DNA of 64,000 bases, from the NCBI RefSeq assembly GCF_000327385.1, contig NW_008708401.1, forward strand, positions 771,042 through 835,041, given 5' to 3'. Numbering within the stretch: the stretch's first letter is position 1; the number at the start of each line of letters is the position of its first letter. The stretch comes from Lottia gigantea (taxonomy: Eukaryota; Mollusca; Gastropoda; Lottiidae). Shown piece by piece: positions 23,600 to 42,444 of the stretch. The notes beneath the pieces were generated by a model. The model had not been told where the DNA came from. It was given only the letters and a program-made list of their open reading frames with translations, and ran no database searches. The position numbers were made by a program, and so were the translations under genes.

Positions 23600-26500
23600 T
23601 CAAGATTTATGGTTAGATGTTAACCATGTAAGGCCCTCGTGTAAACCATCTCCAGTTGTAGCACAAGATGGCTGAACATACCAGTTTCTATCTCGTATCC
23701 TGGTTAATCCTAACTTCTCTGTTACTTCATGAGGTTTCATTGCTACAATAGAATATTATTTTAAAATTAATGATAATTGATGACAACCGATTTTATAAGT
23801 GTTTTGGATTAGATAAAGCATCAGTACAATGAATATGATATTGGTGGTTAAATTTCTATTATCTACCTATGAGTATCCAAGCAAACTCACTCCAAATTGT
23901 TATGTGAGGTACCCTAGTAACATTGATAACACTATCTCTTGTGTGAACAAGCCAGTGTAACCCAAATAATGCTTTGCGATTAGGTGTATTGTGTACGAAT
24001 TCTTCGAGTTAGGAAATTTCTGATGCCTGTGCCAGTGCTTTCGAGGTTTGACATGGTGTCGACTTCACCTCCAAATAGTTACAATCAATGGAATATTAAA
24101 GCCAACATGTGATTTGGACATTCAAACTAGTCCTTGGATTAACCCAACTAAATTCCAATGGTCAAAGGTTCGAAGCCAAATATTGTTAAAACATGTTAAA
24201 GTTTAGTAATAAATGATAAAAGAAATAAAAAAATCAACACTATCTCACCATCAGGTAAATCTTGTTTGTTAGCAAAGACAAGTATAATAACATCTCTCAT
24301 CTCTCTATCATTAATAATACGATGTAATTCATTCCTTGCCTCATCTATTCTATCTCTATCAGCTGTATCACATACAAATATTAATCCTTGAGTTCCAGTA
24401 TAATAATGTCTCCATAATGGTCTAATCTTGTCTTGTCCCCCAACATCCTGAAATAGAAAGAAAACAATAATTCTCTAAAAAAATCCAAAATAACCAGAAC
24501 AAAATATTTATGAATATCCAATAGTGTATGAAGACAAACAAAAACATCTAAACAAAGTTATTTTGTTAGTACTTTTTAGAGACATTCAAAGAGCCATATA
24601 ATTTCAATATATTACCATTCATGTATTTACATTAAACTGTTAACATGAAATATTATTAATTATTCCAATATCAGTTATTTCATATGTCATGTATAGTTAT
24701 TATTACTAAATATAATTGAAATTTCAAATAGTTTTGGTATAGCTAGTGCTAAGGTATATGCAAATACTTTAAAATGGTACAGTACAGATAATGAAATTTG
24801 ACATCCAAACCCTCACAAGCACTTTGTCTCACTGGAATGGATATGAACTTGATTTTCCATTTTCTGAGGTTGATTTGGGATTTGAATACATATAAATAGT
24901 CAAATATATAATGTATGTACCTTGACTAGAAATACACATTCTATTTCTATAAATTTATATATTGCAAGAAAATGACAACTAGCGGATAATTCTAGACACA
25001 CATGGATTTGAAGACTACTCTTCACCATTACTGTTTCTGAGACTAAGGTACGATTGGTCAAACAGATCGAAAAACAGACCCTTTAAGTACTTAATAACCT
25101 TGTTTCATAAATATAGGAGACAATCACAAGAAGTCTAAATAAGAGAACTTGTAAATCTTTCAAAATTTTTGATAATATTGCTTCATAAATAATTGAAATA
25201 TATTTGACATTGATGTAATTGAATGATATATAAGAGTGTAGGCTCCATGCATTTAACTGATACCTCATAATTTATAGATAATATATATTATGTTCTGCTT
25301 CAATGCTCCCATATACACCATTATAATATTTCACATGCCTTGACAGTTTATTACTTTATGGTTTATGACAATGTTAAAGTGAGAAATCATGTCCTAGATG
25401 TTTTTGCCAAAATACATAAAACTTAACATAATCTGATATGTTAGAGAACTTTACAATTTTGATGCATATTTTCAAAGGTGATTTACAACATTGTTTTTAT
25501 TTATGACCAGGGAAACTAACCTAGATTTTCTATGGTTAATTAAACAGAATAAAAGGAGCTTTTTATTAGCCATGTCAAGGGTGGTATAAGTCAGAAAAAC
25601 ATTGGATAAAGAAATTAATCAGCAAAACCCATTTGGGGTGTTAGATCTGGAAAAAAACTCATTCATGTTATAAATGTAGCAAGATTTTTTTTAAAGTAAA
25701 TACTAGTATTACCCATGACACATTTTAAGATAAGATATTACAAGAAACAGGGCCAAGCACTGATATCGATTGTAATAAATTTGTAATATGACCTAATATT
25801 CATGTCCAGTATTACGTTTATGTGTTCAAACTTCTACAAAGAATGTATTTCCTTAATGACTAATGATTTATGTAATATGACTCCTTGTTTGTTTCCTCAT
25901 TTCAAGTCATCAAAATACACTTCCAATTCAATAAGTATACTGTTATAATTTAAAAGGATTGTCAAGAGGTTCCAAAAACAAAGTGTATAGGGGAGACTGG
26001 TAGCATCCATTTACACCATTCTAATGTTCAATTAGACGTCTGTGGTTCCAGTAATACCACTAAAACTACTTGTTTTATGACATCACTATGGCAAAGGTCA
26101 TTATAATAGATGATTTTGTGACAATGAGTGGAACTGCAAGAGCCACAGATGTCTAACTGAAAATTGGAATAGTGCAAATTGACGCTATCATCAGTCTTCT
26201 CTATTCACATACAATGATAACCTCTTTACATTCCCTTTAATACTCGGAAGCTTATATGACATAAATGGAGTATTATAAATGTCAAATTTCATATGTCTAT
26301 TGTCTGAAAACTATAAACTTAAATATTATTTAGAGAAAAGTACTGGTTATATTCTGTTTTACATCAATTTTTAAAATTTAAATATCAATTAAACAATGTA
26401 ACAGCTTATTTTACAATAAATTTTTAAGCAAATTGTGTAAATTTTAAAATGGGATTGCTGCAAGATTTTCTTTGACAATATAACAAAATTTCATAGCAAA

Positions 26501-28488
26501 AGATTTTTTGCTTATCTGATTAAATCAGGGTTTTTTTTATAGTCCAATTTTGCTCAAAACAAGTCATAAATTATCTAATACTAATTAAATTTTATTTAAA
26601 ATGTCCTGAAGTCCCTGAAGATCAAATTCATATCTAGACACTTTTAGGTTCCAATGAGACATGACTGACTAAATACAATACGATGATCAGTCAGTGAGCT
26701 TATGTGATTGAAATCTAGTTGAAAAATATAAATGTTAGAAAGGTAAAGGGTCAGGTATTAAAGAAAGATGAAAACAGTATATCTAAGGGTCATCTTGCTA
26801 TGACATTTAATTAAGATATGGGCCAACCAGTTGATAGAATAGTAAAGTTTATAGGTTAGATCTAATTGTTGATATTGGGAAGTTAACTATACTTCCTGTA
26901 TTATATATCTTACATATATTCTAAATCTAGAGAATATCTTCTTATTTGTCAAAGTATTTATGAGTCTGTTAATATTACTCTCAAGGACAGAATGGGATAA
27001 ATATTGATTTATTGCCAAAGTTTTCTAATATAGAAAATTATTCTAAATATAAATTTTGGGTTGAATAAAAATTTTCAAACAGCATGAGATAAATGAGTTT
27101 TTTGTCAAAATGACAATTGTTCTGATCTGGTATATTGTAAATTTTTAATCTGAAAATTACTTTGTGTTGTGTTAATTAAAATATATTGAAAAATACCATA
27201 TATTAACTGTCAAAGTTAAACACATATTGTGACATCTTCAGCTTTGAAGAGTCACCAGTTATTGAATCTGTTATCAAACCCTTCAGGCTTCAGATCTTCA
27301 TACCAGCATTTCTATACAAATAATGCCAAATTTTTTTTTTCAAATCTACATTTTGTTCCAACTTTAACCCTTGCTAGATTTTAACACTAAATCATGGAAA
27401 TAACAACTTTCTGACAACAAGTACTCTTTATAAGTCTAGTTGGTTCACAATAGTAGAAAAGACCACAGTCAACTCAAGTATTTGTTTTTTATGAGTCACA
27501 GAAGGATTTGCTCTACTGGCTGTATTATTAAATCGTATATTGAAGAGTATTTTCTAGGTCATTTGGTTTTATGATAACTTTAATTTGACTTGACCAGCCT
27601 ATAACAGTATTGCTGTACATAGCAATATGTTTCTGAAATATAGACAATAGAAAGGACATTTTTTCTTTCCTTAAATGAATTTTGCATTGATATTTTACCA
27701 GATTGCTTTGATGTTGTAGCTGGACTTTTGGCAAGAGTTTTACATTTCCTATCTCACTCCATGAATTCTAGTGTTTATGCTTGTTATAGATGCATTAATT
27801 AGGTTATGATATATAATCAAATCAATTTGCAAGTTTCATCAATTTCTGAAGGTTTATTAAGACCACCTGCGGAATCAACTCACACAAAATAAATTTGGAA
27901 AAATTGAACATAACCTATTTATTTTGAAATCATAATTTCAGTAAATGGGAGACTAAAATCAAACTAGCAGACTGACAGACAAGGTAATAAATACTAACAT
28001 ATAAATGTGGATCTGGAAAAAAGGTACTTACCCATACACTAAATTTAACATTTTTATATGTGACTGTTTCTACATTAAAACCTACTGTTGGTATAGTGGT
28101 AACTGGCTGACCTAATTTTAATTTATATAAAACAGCTAATATTCTGATTAAGGAACAAAATATGACAAACATTTTGCAATTTAAATGACCAATTCTAGAA
28201 AAAAAGCATTTTATGCATTTTTTTTTTTTAGTTCGATAGAGATGCACTTCCTACTCTCATCATCTCATCTGGTAAATGCTATGGGAAAATAGTACATCTG
28301 CCTCCTAATTCCTAAAGCTACTTGACAGAGACAGAAAAACTAGACCCTGTTTAATGGGGATTTTCAGCATCCCCGAAGGTTATTCATATAATTAAAGAAA
28401 GGATACTGGTTTTTCCTGCAGCATCTAATCCTAACATTAGAATCCTCATCTCCTTATTACCAAATATCTTTGATAACATCTTCCCCAT
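23600..28488 (-). CDS. ADP-ribosylation factor 6, complete, 4 coding exons
   Basis: ARF6 is a plasma-membrane and endosomal small GTPase that controls endosome recycling, PIP2 production and cortical actin. Minus-strand exons are 28407-28488, 28032-28135, 24249-24447 and 23600-23742; they sum to 528 nt, or 175 aa, the same length as human ARF6. The sequence is almost identical to the human protein. It has the [16 protein letters not shown]-terminus with myristoylatable Gly2, P-loop GLDAAGKT (20-27), switch [25 protein letters not shown], and the SCATTGDGL base-binding motif in place of SCATSGDGL. The match to ARF6, not ARF1 or ARF2, rests on [12 protein letters not shown] and the C-terminus [10 protein letters not shown]. 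Exon 1 is preceded by an acceptor (TTTTTCAG, exon from 28508) giving a 20-nt leader. Vertebrate ARF6 has an uninterrupted coding region, so these three introns differ. The first has U12-type signals (see findings). Confidence 0.98.
24818..25086. mobile_element. Family B element in ARF6 intron
   Basis: It carries TTTTCTGAGGTTGATTTGGG, TCTAGACACACATGGATTTG and CTGAGACTAAGGTACGATTG, and ends in ACAGACCCTTTAAG. The left boundary is approximate. Confidence 0.75.
25950..26240. mobile_element. Family A foldback element in ARF6 intron, near full length
   Basis: It starts TTTAAAAGGATTGTCAAGAG and ends AACCTCTTTACATTCCCTTTAA. The left arm is TTAGACGTCTGTGGTTCCAG and the right arm is CAAGAGCCACAGATGTCTAA, with a central CATCACTATGGCAAAGG segment. 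It is the best-preserved copy with both ends. Confidence 0.9.
28136..28406 (-). other. U12-type intron in ARF6
   Basis: The donor is GTATCCTTT (28406-28398), a perfect minor-spliceosome 5' site. The branch site TTCCTTAAT (28155-28147) is followed about 11-12 nt later by the acceptor AG (28137-28136). The intron is 271 bp, in phase 1, and falls inside the codon after GKT of the P-loop. Confidence 0.9.
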
Positions 28489-28508
28489 CTTGATTTCTTT
28501 CTTTTAAT

Positions 28509-31500
28509 CTGAAAAATAGAAAAAATAATACTCAATAATGAACTATCTGTACCAGTGTAAATAAAAACCACTTGAAGAGATAGTGACAACTGTGTTGGGT
28601 GGGACTATTGAAAGCATTGAACCATTTTTTATTTTTACGTCACTAATAACTTACACAACATCAGTCATAAACTACAGTCAAACAGTTGGTTTTCAGTGAG
28701 AAATAAATATGGAGTAATTAAGTTTAAAGTCATTAAGAAATTGATTTCTAGTCATAAATTATAGAATTTTAAAAATAAATCACTTTTCTTCAGATAAAAG
28801 AACCACAGATTATGCTATTCCAGATATTTGAATGGGTGAATAAGAGATATAGATGGAAGTTAAAAAATAATCAATCAGAAAATTATTGCAGTTATGTAAT
28901 CTAATATCTTAATCTAATAACAATATGAGCCCACACACATTAAGCTTAATATCACTTAATATAAATTAATTAAAGTTAAAGATACACTGCCCCTTATATA
29001 TAATCATTGTCAAACTGTCTTCCCTGACCGATCTGAAACATATTCCAATGTTAACCATGTTTACTGGTTCTATGATCAGATTACCAAGTAATCATATCAT
29101 TATTTTCTAATTAGTTTCAAAAAGCATAAAGCCAAATTAACTTCAATTGGCACAAAATATCACAATTCACAATGTAATCTATACCCAGTTTCTTTAAGTG
29201 ACAAATATCAACTAAACAGTTGTTATCAAGCAAAATAAATGAACAGAGGAACCCACCATTAAAGCCTACACTTAACTATAGACATATATATATATACTAA
29301 GCACTGTCCAATGATGAATGTAATTAGTATTCCATCACTATTACAGGTAACTTAATCTTAATATATCAAATTTTAATACAAGTATATCTACCTACATGAA
29401 TAACCATCTGTATTAAATATATGGTCTCATATCTCCATGACCTAATTAATTTCCACAAATGAATCATTCATGCACAGATATATTGGTGGCCTCATTCTGT
29501 ACCATCCCATAATTTACATACAATCAAAGTGACCTTGTATGTCACCATACAACATTTATGTTGTATCTACTCTATCTTTCTTGTGAGAAAACCTTGTGAA
29601 ACCTAATCATAGGACTTTAGCTGGTTAAGTGACTACTATCATGTAAGCTTACAGGGATGTTGATTTGGTTGTTTTTGCCAGTACTGTTCAACTAAACTAC
29701 CTCGTCCATGGTACTTGATCTTAGCAAACTTTTTCATTAAGCTTATACTAACAACTTCATAGAATTGACAAAGATTCCTCATATTAAATCAAACCATGAA
29801 CAATTTCTATATTATCAAAAGATAACTGTGCTCCATAAGGTTATAAAGGAAAGATTTTAAACTTTAAAGGCCCAAGATTGACAAATAATAAAGTAACATA
29901 ATAAATATAAGTATTTTATTAAGATGAAAGTTTCCTAAAATTGGAAGAAACTAAACTTTCTCGTCATAAAATGTTCCTGTACAAACAATATGGAAGTGTA
30001 CTTCTCATGTCAAATCATATTTGACAACTGTCAACATTCAACAAATTATACTCAATAACTTCACCAGATAACTTGACAACTGTTTTTTAATTTACTCCTG
30101 TAAGTTTTTACTGCTATAAATTTGACACTTCAATTTATTTTTACGTCATGAAATCTATCTGAAGTTGTGCACATCATAAATATATTTAGATGTGAACAAG
30201 CTTGTCATATAAGGTGACTTTCACTAAATTATTTCATTAAGATATTCACAGGTTAATTTTGATGCTTAAGAATATTTCAGTGTATTTCTAGTAAGCTTAT
30301 AGCTTGTGCACAATATTAGTATAAAGAAAATGAAAGTATTTAATTAATAACATTTGGACTGGACATTGTCGTTTGGTGCCACATAAATATGATCTAGTCA
30401 TAGTTAATGCATCACAGTTAACAATAAAACCTATAATGGTATCAATAAATGGGACCCTGGTTCACTTCATCTAAAGGGATTTGAATGACACTGATTTTTA
30501 GTTAATCATAATAACATTTTTTCCTACAAAAGGGATTGCCTGTACAGTACTCATGGTCATGAGTTTCTTAAAACAAGCTGTTTATAGTAGAAGCAGAGTG
30601 TAGATGATCCAGTTTTAAAATGATATCATGAATATGTATTTTCTCAGTCCCTTAAACAAGCTTTACTTATTAAAATGAAACACAGTTAAAAATGTGAAGA
30701 AGACACATTTAAGTCTATAAAATTTCCTATATAAATTTGTATAAATATGCCAGCTTATCTAGGAATAAATTCCTTTCTGGGATAAAAGCATATTAAAAGA
30801 TTATCATCATTATTATCACAGTATTCTGATAGCTAAGATTACACCCTGATGTGGCAGCAACATATTCCAAGATATATTAAAACAGAATCATACCACACCA
30901 GAATATTTTGTACAAACCTCCATATTGCAATAAGCTTATAATGTTATATGTACAGAGGTTAATCTTATCATTTTATTTCATAAATTTTATGTCCAAACAA
31001 CACACCTATTTTTCATAATCACATAGCATACAACTACCTAAAATAATACTAATAACTCCCATCTTCACCATTTCATGTTTTTTTTTTACATGACCCACAA
31101 CCCTATGGTCAATCACAAATGTGATCAACCTCATTACCACAACCACAAATTTAACACATTTAATATAGAAAACAGTATTTGGTTATGATATTGATAAAAG
31201 TGCTTATGAAGCAGAGTGTGTTCACTCTTGTGGAAAACCCATTCATTCATTAACAAGTTCTTTTTTGTACAAGAATCATTGTAATTTAGATGAAAACCAC
31301 TGTCACAAACCTTCTTCTAACAAAACCATAGGAAACTATATAATTCACAGCATCCACATTATTTCATCATCACACCAACTAGATCACTGTGCTGTATAAT
31401 TCCCCTCTCCCTCAGCTAAGCCTGAGGGTAAGATGCTAAGATACAGACATAATCAGTCTAATGTTCTATCTATAGCTTTGCAACTTTTTGAATAACCAAA

Positions 31501-32681
31501 TCATAATATCACGTACATCATCATACTTATATAATAGTTAATGTGAACAGGTTTATCAGCTGTCAATAAATTAACTCGTCAAACCTAATCAGATAGTTAA
31601 TCTTCTACATGTACATATATATGTAAATCTATACTTATACAAATAATATATATCGTATTAAATATTCACATGCTTTGTTGATATTCAAACTTGAATTACA
31701 CAAATCTTAAAGACGTCTGCAGTATTTAAGATCTAAATGTGTAACTAATACCAACGACCCATATTTAGACTAAAATAACCTTGCTAAAATCAAACATTAA
31801 AATGAAAATTTTTTCCTTCATGGAAATTGTCATCAACTCAAAGACAATCTTACACTCCAATTTATCATTTTGGTGTTGATATTTCAATCCAAGGAATTAT
31901 TGTTGTCAGGCTATGTTCATCATTCTATAAAACGTGAGCAACTCTATGATTGGAATTATCAACTCAACCGGTACCTTAGCTAATAACACAACTATACCGG
32001 GTATCTAGTACTCTATAATTGGAAAATTGACTATGGAAGAATGCCATTAGGGATTTAAGGTAAAAAAAATCAATAGCAACATGTATAAGCTTTAGCTTAT
32101 TTCTTTTCATTCAGTAGTAAGGCCTTAACTGCTATGCTGATTAGAACAATGTACCTGTAAGACGTATACCGACTATCATAAAGGCAAACAAAAAAATCAT
32201 TACCTGGTGGCCTGCTATAAATCCTACCGTATATTATATTTTGTCAACTGTCCAAAAAACAACATTATTCAATTGATTTATATTAATCATAGTATAAGCT
32301 TTAAGTCTAACACAATCTAGATATATTTGGCAAAATCAGATCAATATTACCTTGAATGACATTTGGCAATTCAAAAGAAAATATGGCTATCATATCAATG
32401 AAAAACAATCCTCTTTCTCCATCCATGTCTTTACCATGGTTGACATTGAACTGATGAAAATTTATTTGAAATGAATACAGAATCAGCTAAGACTGTGTTG
32501 GTTGGTAAAAGTATGAATGTTTAATCACAATTGCATGTGAAGCCATGCTTTTTAAACCACTACTATTAAGAAATAACTCAGTCATTAAGTGTAGATTACC
32601 CTATGTATTAAAGGCTATTACTACTCCTAGTATTTTCTATTACTATTTCCACATTGAAAAATTGTGGGAAAACACACCTAC
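28509..32681. other. ARF6 5' UTR intron
   Basis: About 4.2 kb of AT-rich sequence lies between the acceptor before the ATG exon and a donor CAG|GTAGGT (32681-32676 on the minus strand). No coding exon was recognised in it. Confidence 0.55.
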
Positions 32682-32890
32682 CTGACTTTTATAGTGACTT
32701 TCTCGGAATTAAAACAAACAACGCTTCAAACTTGTACGAAAATCAAATGACAACATTGAAAGGTATATGAAAGACAATATATCGACACATTAAATACAAT
32801 CAAGCATCATAAATTAAGATTTTAATGCGTTAATTCTTTCAAAACAAAACACTACTCCATGTCACTAATGTATGGCGGTTATGACATGGC
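32682..32890 (-). other. Probable ARF6 leader exon and promoter region
   Basis: On the minus strand a good donor, GTCAG|GTAGGT, ends a candidate non-coding exon. Upstream sequence near 32870-32900 is richer in GC (GGCGGTTATGACATGGCG) than the surroundings. The transcript start is not resolvable by eye. Confidence 0.4.
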
Positions 32891-34493
32891 GCTTCCGCTT
32901 TGAGTATAGGAATATAGTACGCTATAAATAATAATGTTTGTCCGTATTCAGAGAAGTGAATACCAGATCAAATTATGATAATTTCCATCTAATATTTGAG
33001 TTTTGGTAAAATAAGCATCTTTGATGCATCATCTTACCATAAAATGATTCTGAAATTCTGAGGATATTTGGCGTAGTAATATCAAACGATATATACCTTT
33101 TTAGCCTTCAAAATGGAGATCATAAAATCGGAGACAACTCTTTCCGTCTTCGTCCTGGATTCAGACGACAAATAAACAAATTGCATTTCTAGTGATACAA
33201 AAATTTGGCAAATCAAATAAAAACTGATATGGTTTGTTGTTCGTGTCACAACCTTGTCTCAGTGTTAGGAAAAATGCAAAGTTAAGATGTTATTACCGAA
33301 AAAAAAAATTATGCTACAGAACAAAAAATACTTCCTTTTTAAAATGAAATCCTGCAAAGTCTGGCTGAAATCACCTAATCAGATTATTGTTGGATTGAAA
33401 AGTTATATTAGGTACAACGGGATCTATCGGTTGCAGAGGTCTTTTTTTTTTATCTCTTAACACTGCCTGTATGAGCAAGTCAAAAAATTAGCAAGTAAAT
33501 GTCAAAAATAGTAATCATATTTTGGGTCCTTGTTGTCAAGTAAGATTTAATTTACTTTTTTGATTCAGTGTGTGTGCTTAAATTATTATCAAGTATTTCC
33601 ATCATAATTATATCCATTACCTCCCTTTGCATTTGAAGATTATTTTTATCCATACGAACCAGTGAATAGCAATACCATTTATCATTATATTGTAGGGCAA
33701 CGCGTTCACAATTGCTTAGATGTGCTATCGTATCGTACCAAATACCTAAGCTACAACTATAAAACTCGCTATTTGAACTATGCGATAGAAGAGTTATAGT
33801 AAGCGGTAAAGGGTAAACCAGCGAAGCTCCCTGTAGTAATTCGCAATTTATGTCGCATTAATGTATCCGATTTCCTTATCAATCTCCACTCTTGGGTTAT
33901 CTTCTTTCCTACTGACAAAAATGAAATGGTGATAATTGACTAGAAATGTGGACGTTTTGACTTTCATTGAGGGCGATTTGGGCTTGTAGCGCTTTGACAT
34001 TTTCTAATATCTAAAAATAGCATTTCCGGTTTGTCATGAGAGAGGTGGTGTGGTTTGTTTACGTTTTATTTTTGCGATAATAATCAAAACATTCGTTTAT
34101 GTGACTGAATTTTTATGTTGAGTTCTTCTGCTTAGCATAAACAAAAGCAAATTTCTGTATAATAGCATAGAAATTTGCACACAAGAGCACATTAGTCCAT
34201 CGAAAGCAACTCCGTAGTGGCGTAATTCCTCCTTCTCCTTCCTTTGTCACACTGTCTCGGCGAATAGTAGGCCAACAGTGCTTTGTGACGAGAGTGATCT
34301 CAGAATCAGCTGTTGTTACTATAATTAGTTTGCCCAGATCTATTTTACTCTTATGATAGGCCTTACTAAAAGGAGTTAAAACCTCTAGAGTAAAAGGAGA
34401 GAGAAAGTTAATAAGGTCAATATGTTACAAATCATCTTCTTATCTACCTTACAAAGGTTAGGTCTAATATATTTGATTTTTTATGTATTTCAG
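32891..34493. other. Intergenic region between divergent ARF6 and DEF8
   Basis: About 1.6 kb that probably contains both 5' ends. Around 34020-34330 the sequence is less AT-rich (CATTTCCGGTTTGTCATGAG, CTGTCTCGGCGAATAGTAGG) and is the likely DEF8 promoter and leader. No clear donor was fixed. Confidence 0.45.
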
Positions 34494-34537
34494 ATAATAA
34501 ATTGAATTTTAAAGTAGTTTTAAAAACAATATGGAAA

Positions 34538-40546
<6,009 letters not shown>

Positions 40547-40730
40547 CTGTTGAAATAATTATTATTATTTTTATATTTTTGTATTTTAACTGTGTATGAC
40601 TGTGATAAGTATACTTGCCTTATTTCTATTTTAACTTATGAGAAAGATTATAATTTATTTTAATATGGTTCCCTCTATATATTCTAAAGTTTATTTTCTA
40701 TTGAAGTGAAAACTGTGTTTGGGAATTAAG

Positions 40731-40736
40731 ATTAAA
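40731..40736 (+). terminator. Possible DEF8 polyadenylation signal ATTAAA
   Basis: ATTAAA lies about 185 nt after the DEF8 stop. It is the first near-canonical signal seen; no AATAAA lies closer. Confidence 0.45.
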
Positions 40737-42049
40737 GGAATATTACCTCTTCAAACCAACATTAACATTTTTTACTTTCTCCAATAAGAGTATTTTCAAT
40801 AATTACATTTATTGGCCAAGTTTGAAAATTTAAACTTTATGTGTATTTCAAGAGGCAGTAATTGTAATTTTCATCAAAGTATTGGATGTATCACAGAGGA
40901 TGGTTAGTTGTTTTATACCAGCCTTCTATAAACTGGAGGTTAACTGAGTTGTTGCTTCATTGTTTGCATTATTATTCTTATAGTTAGTTAAAAGGACTCC
41001 AGGCACCACTGATCGCTTGGTTATATCATATACTTTGCTAAGTAACTAAGACAGATTACGTCTATTTGCATAAGTTACACAAAAAATGAAGAACAAAGGC
41101 GTAAAGCTTATGCAAAATGACTGATATTGCCCATTTGCTGAGAGCTGTGTCGCCTACTATTCTTTGTTGATCTCCAGGATGTGCAGAAATATTGTTGACT
41201 GAATATTGTTGACTAAATATTGTTGACTGAATATTGTTGGGTAATTTTAATTTGTTATGGACCAAGTTGTTATTATAAGTTTTAAGTTTACTAAATGCTT
41301 GCCTGATATTGATATTAAAAATTCAAACCACAGTTTGGTTTAATTATTATATGTTCTTAATTGATATATTAAAACAAGGATTTTAACTAAATGCTTTTAG
41401 TTTAATTTTTAAACCACTTTAATCATCATTTGTCAGAAGTTGAAGCCCGAAGCGTCTAGAAAAAATAACGTGAATTTAAAACAATGCCAAATATTGGTCT
41501 TGTCATCGACCTTTTAAGTTTTGTTTTTTTAACATTCACAATATCTTGAAATTATCATTTTTTCGAGATTCAATCTTTGGCAACTCCGAGGAAGTGCATC
41601 CATATATTCCAAGTATAACTTCATAGATTTGCAATAGGCGCATGCCTCCCATCGAAAAAGGTAAAAGAGAAAATTAGAAAAATAGAATTGATTTTATGGG
41701 GGTACAAATCATTTTTCTAAAGGATGGTGAGGAGCTGTACCTCCATTGAAGCCGCCACTGTATCGAGAGCGACGGATTCATTCGTCGGCCTTGATCTAAT
41801 ATGCAATTGCTACCTTTCAGAATAAAACCCTTTAATGATATTTAATTTATATTTCTCCTGCCCACTGAACATGTCCTCGAGCTGAGCGACTCATTGAGTA
41901 AGCTGTCAATTAGTGGAAATATTTGACAGTGAATGAATTGAAGTATGATGTATTGACCAGTTTCCAGCCTTGAGATCTTAGCAAATAACAATAATACCGT
42001 GAATATCCATGCCAGTAGCCAGTGTTTGGTATGGTTGTGGATGCAAAAT

Positions 42050-42073
42050 CCCCCCCCCCCCCTCCTCCTCCGG
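42050..42073. repeat. Poly-C / CCT tract
   Basis: A run of about 13 C followed by TCCTCCTCC. The overlapping glycine- or arginine-rich minus-strand frames are products of this tract and not genes. Confidence 0.9.
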
Positions 42074-42118
42074 AAAAAAACTTGACAACCGAGCAATTCA
42101 ATATGTCTTGCCCTTTGT

Positions 42119-42444
42119 ATCTACGACCTACCCCTGCTAAGCTGCAACTATAGCTACGGCCTGCCCCTATATCTACGGCCTGCCTCTATATCTACGGCCT
42201 GCCTCTATAGCTACGGCCTGCCTCTATAGCTACGGCCTACTCCCTGTAGCTACGGCCTACCTCTATAGCTACGGCCTACCTCTATAGCTACTCGTAGCTA
42301 CGGCCTGCCTCTATAGCTACGGCCTACCCCCTGTAGCTACACCTGCCTCTATAGTTACGGCCTACCCCCTATAGCTACGGCCTACCTCTATAGCTACGGC
42401 CTACCTCTATAGCTACGGCCTACCCCCTGTAGCTACGGGCCTGG
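42119..42444. repeat. Minisatellite, 19/20-bp unit, about 16 copies
   Basis: The unit is AGCTACGGCCTGCCTCTAT with variants (CCTACC, CCCCCTGT, ATCTACGG). One unit is truncated in the middle (CTACTCGTAGCTA). It is GC-richer than its surroundings. Confidence 0.95.

Noticed and set aside
41842-42101. Gly- or Arg-rich minus-strand frames
   Set aside because: They arise from the poly-C/CCT tract; no start context, splice sites or homology.
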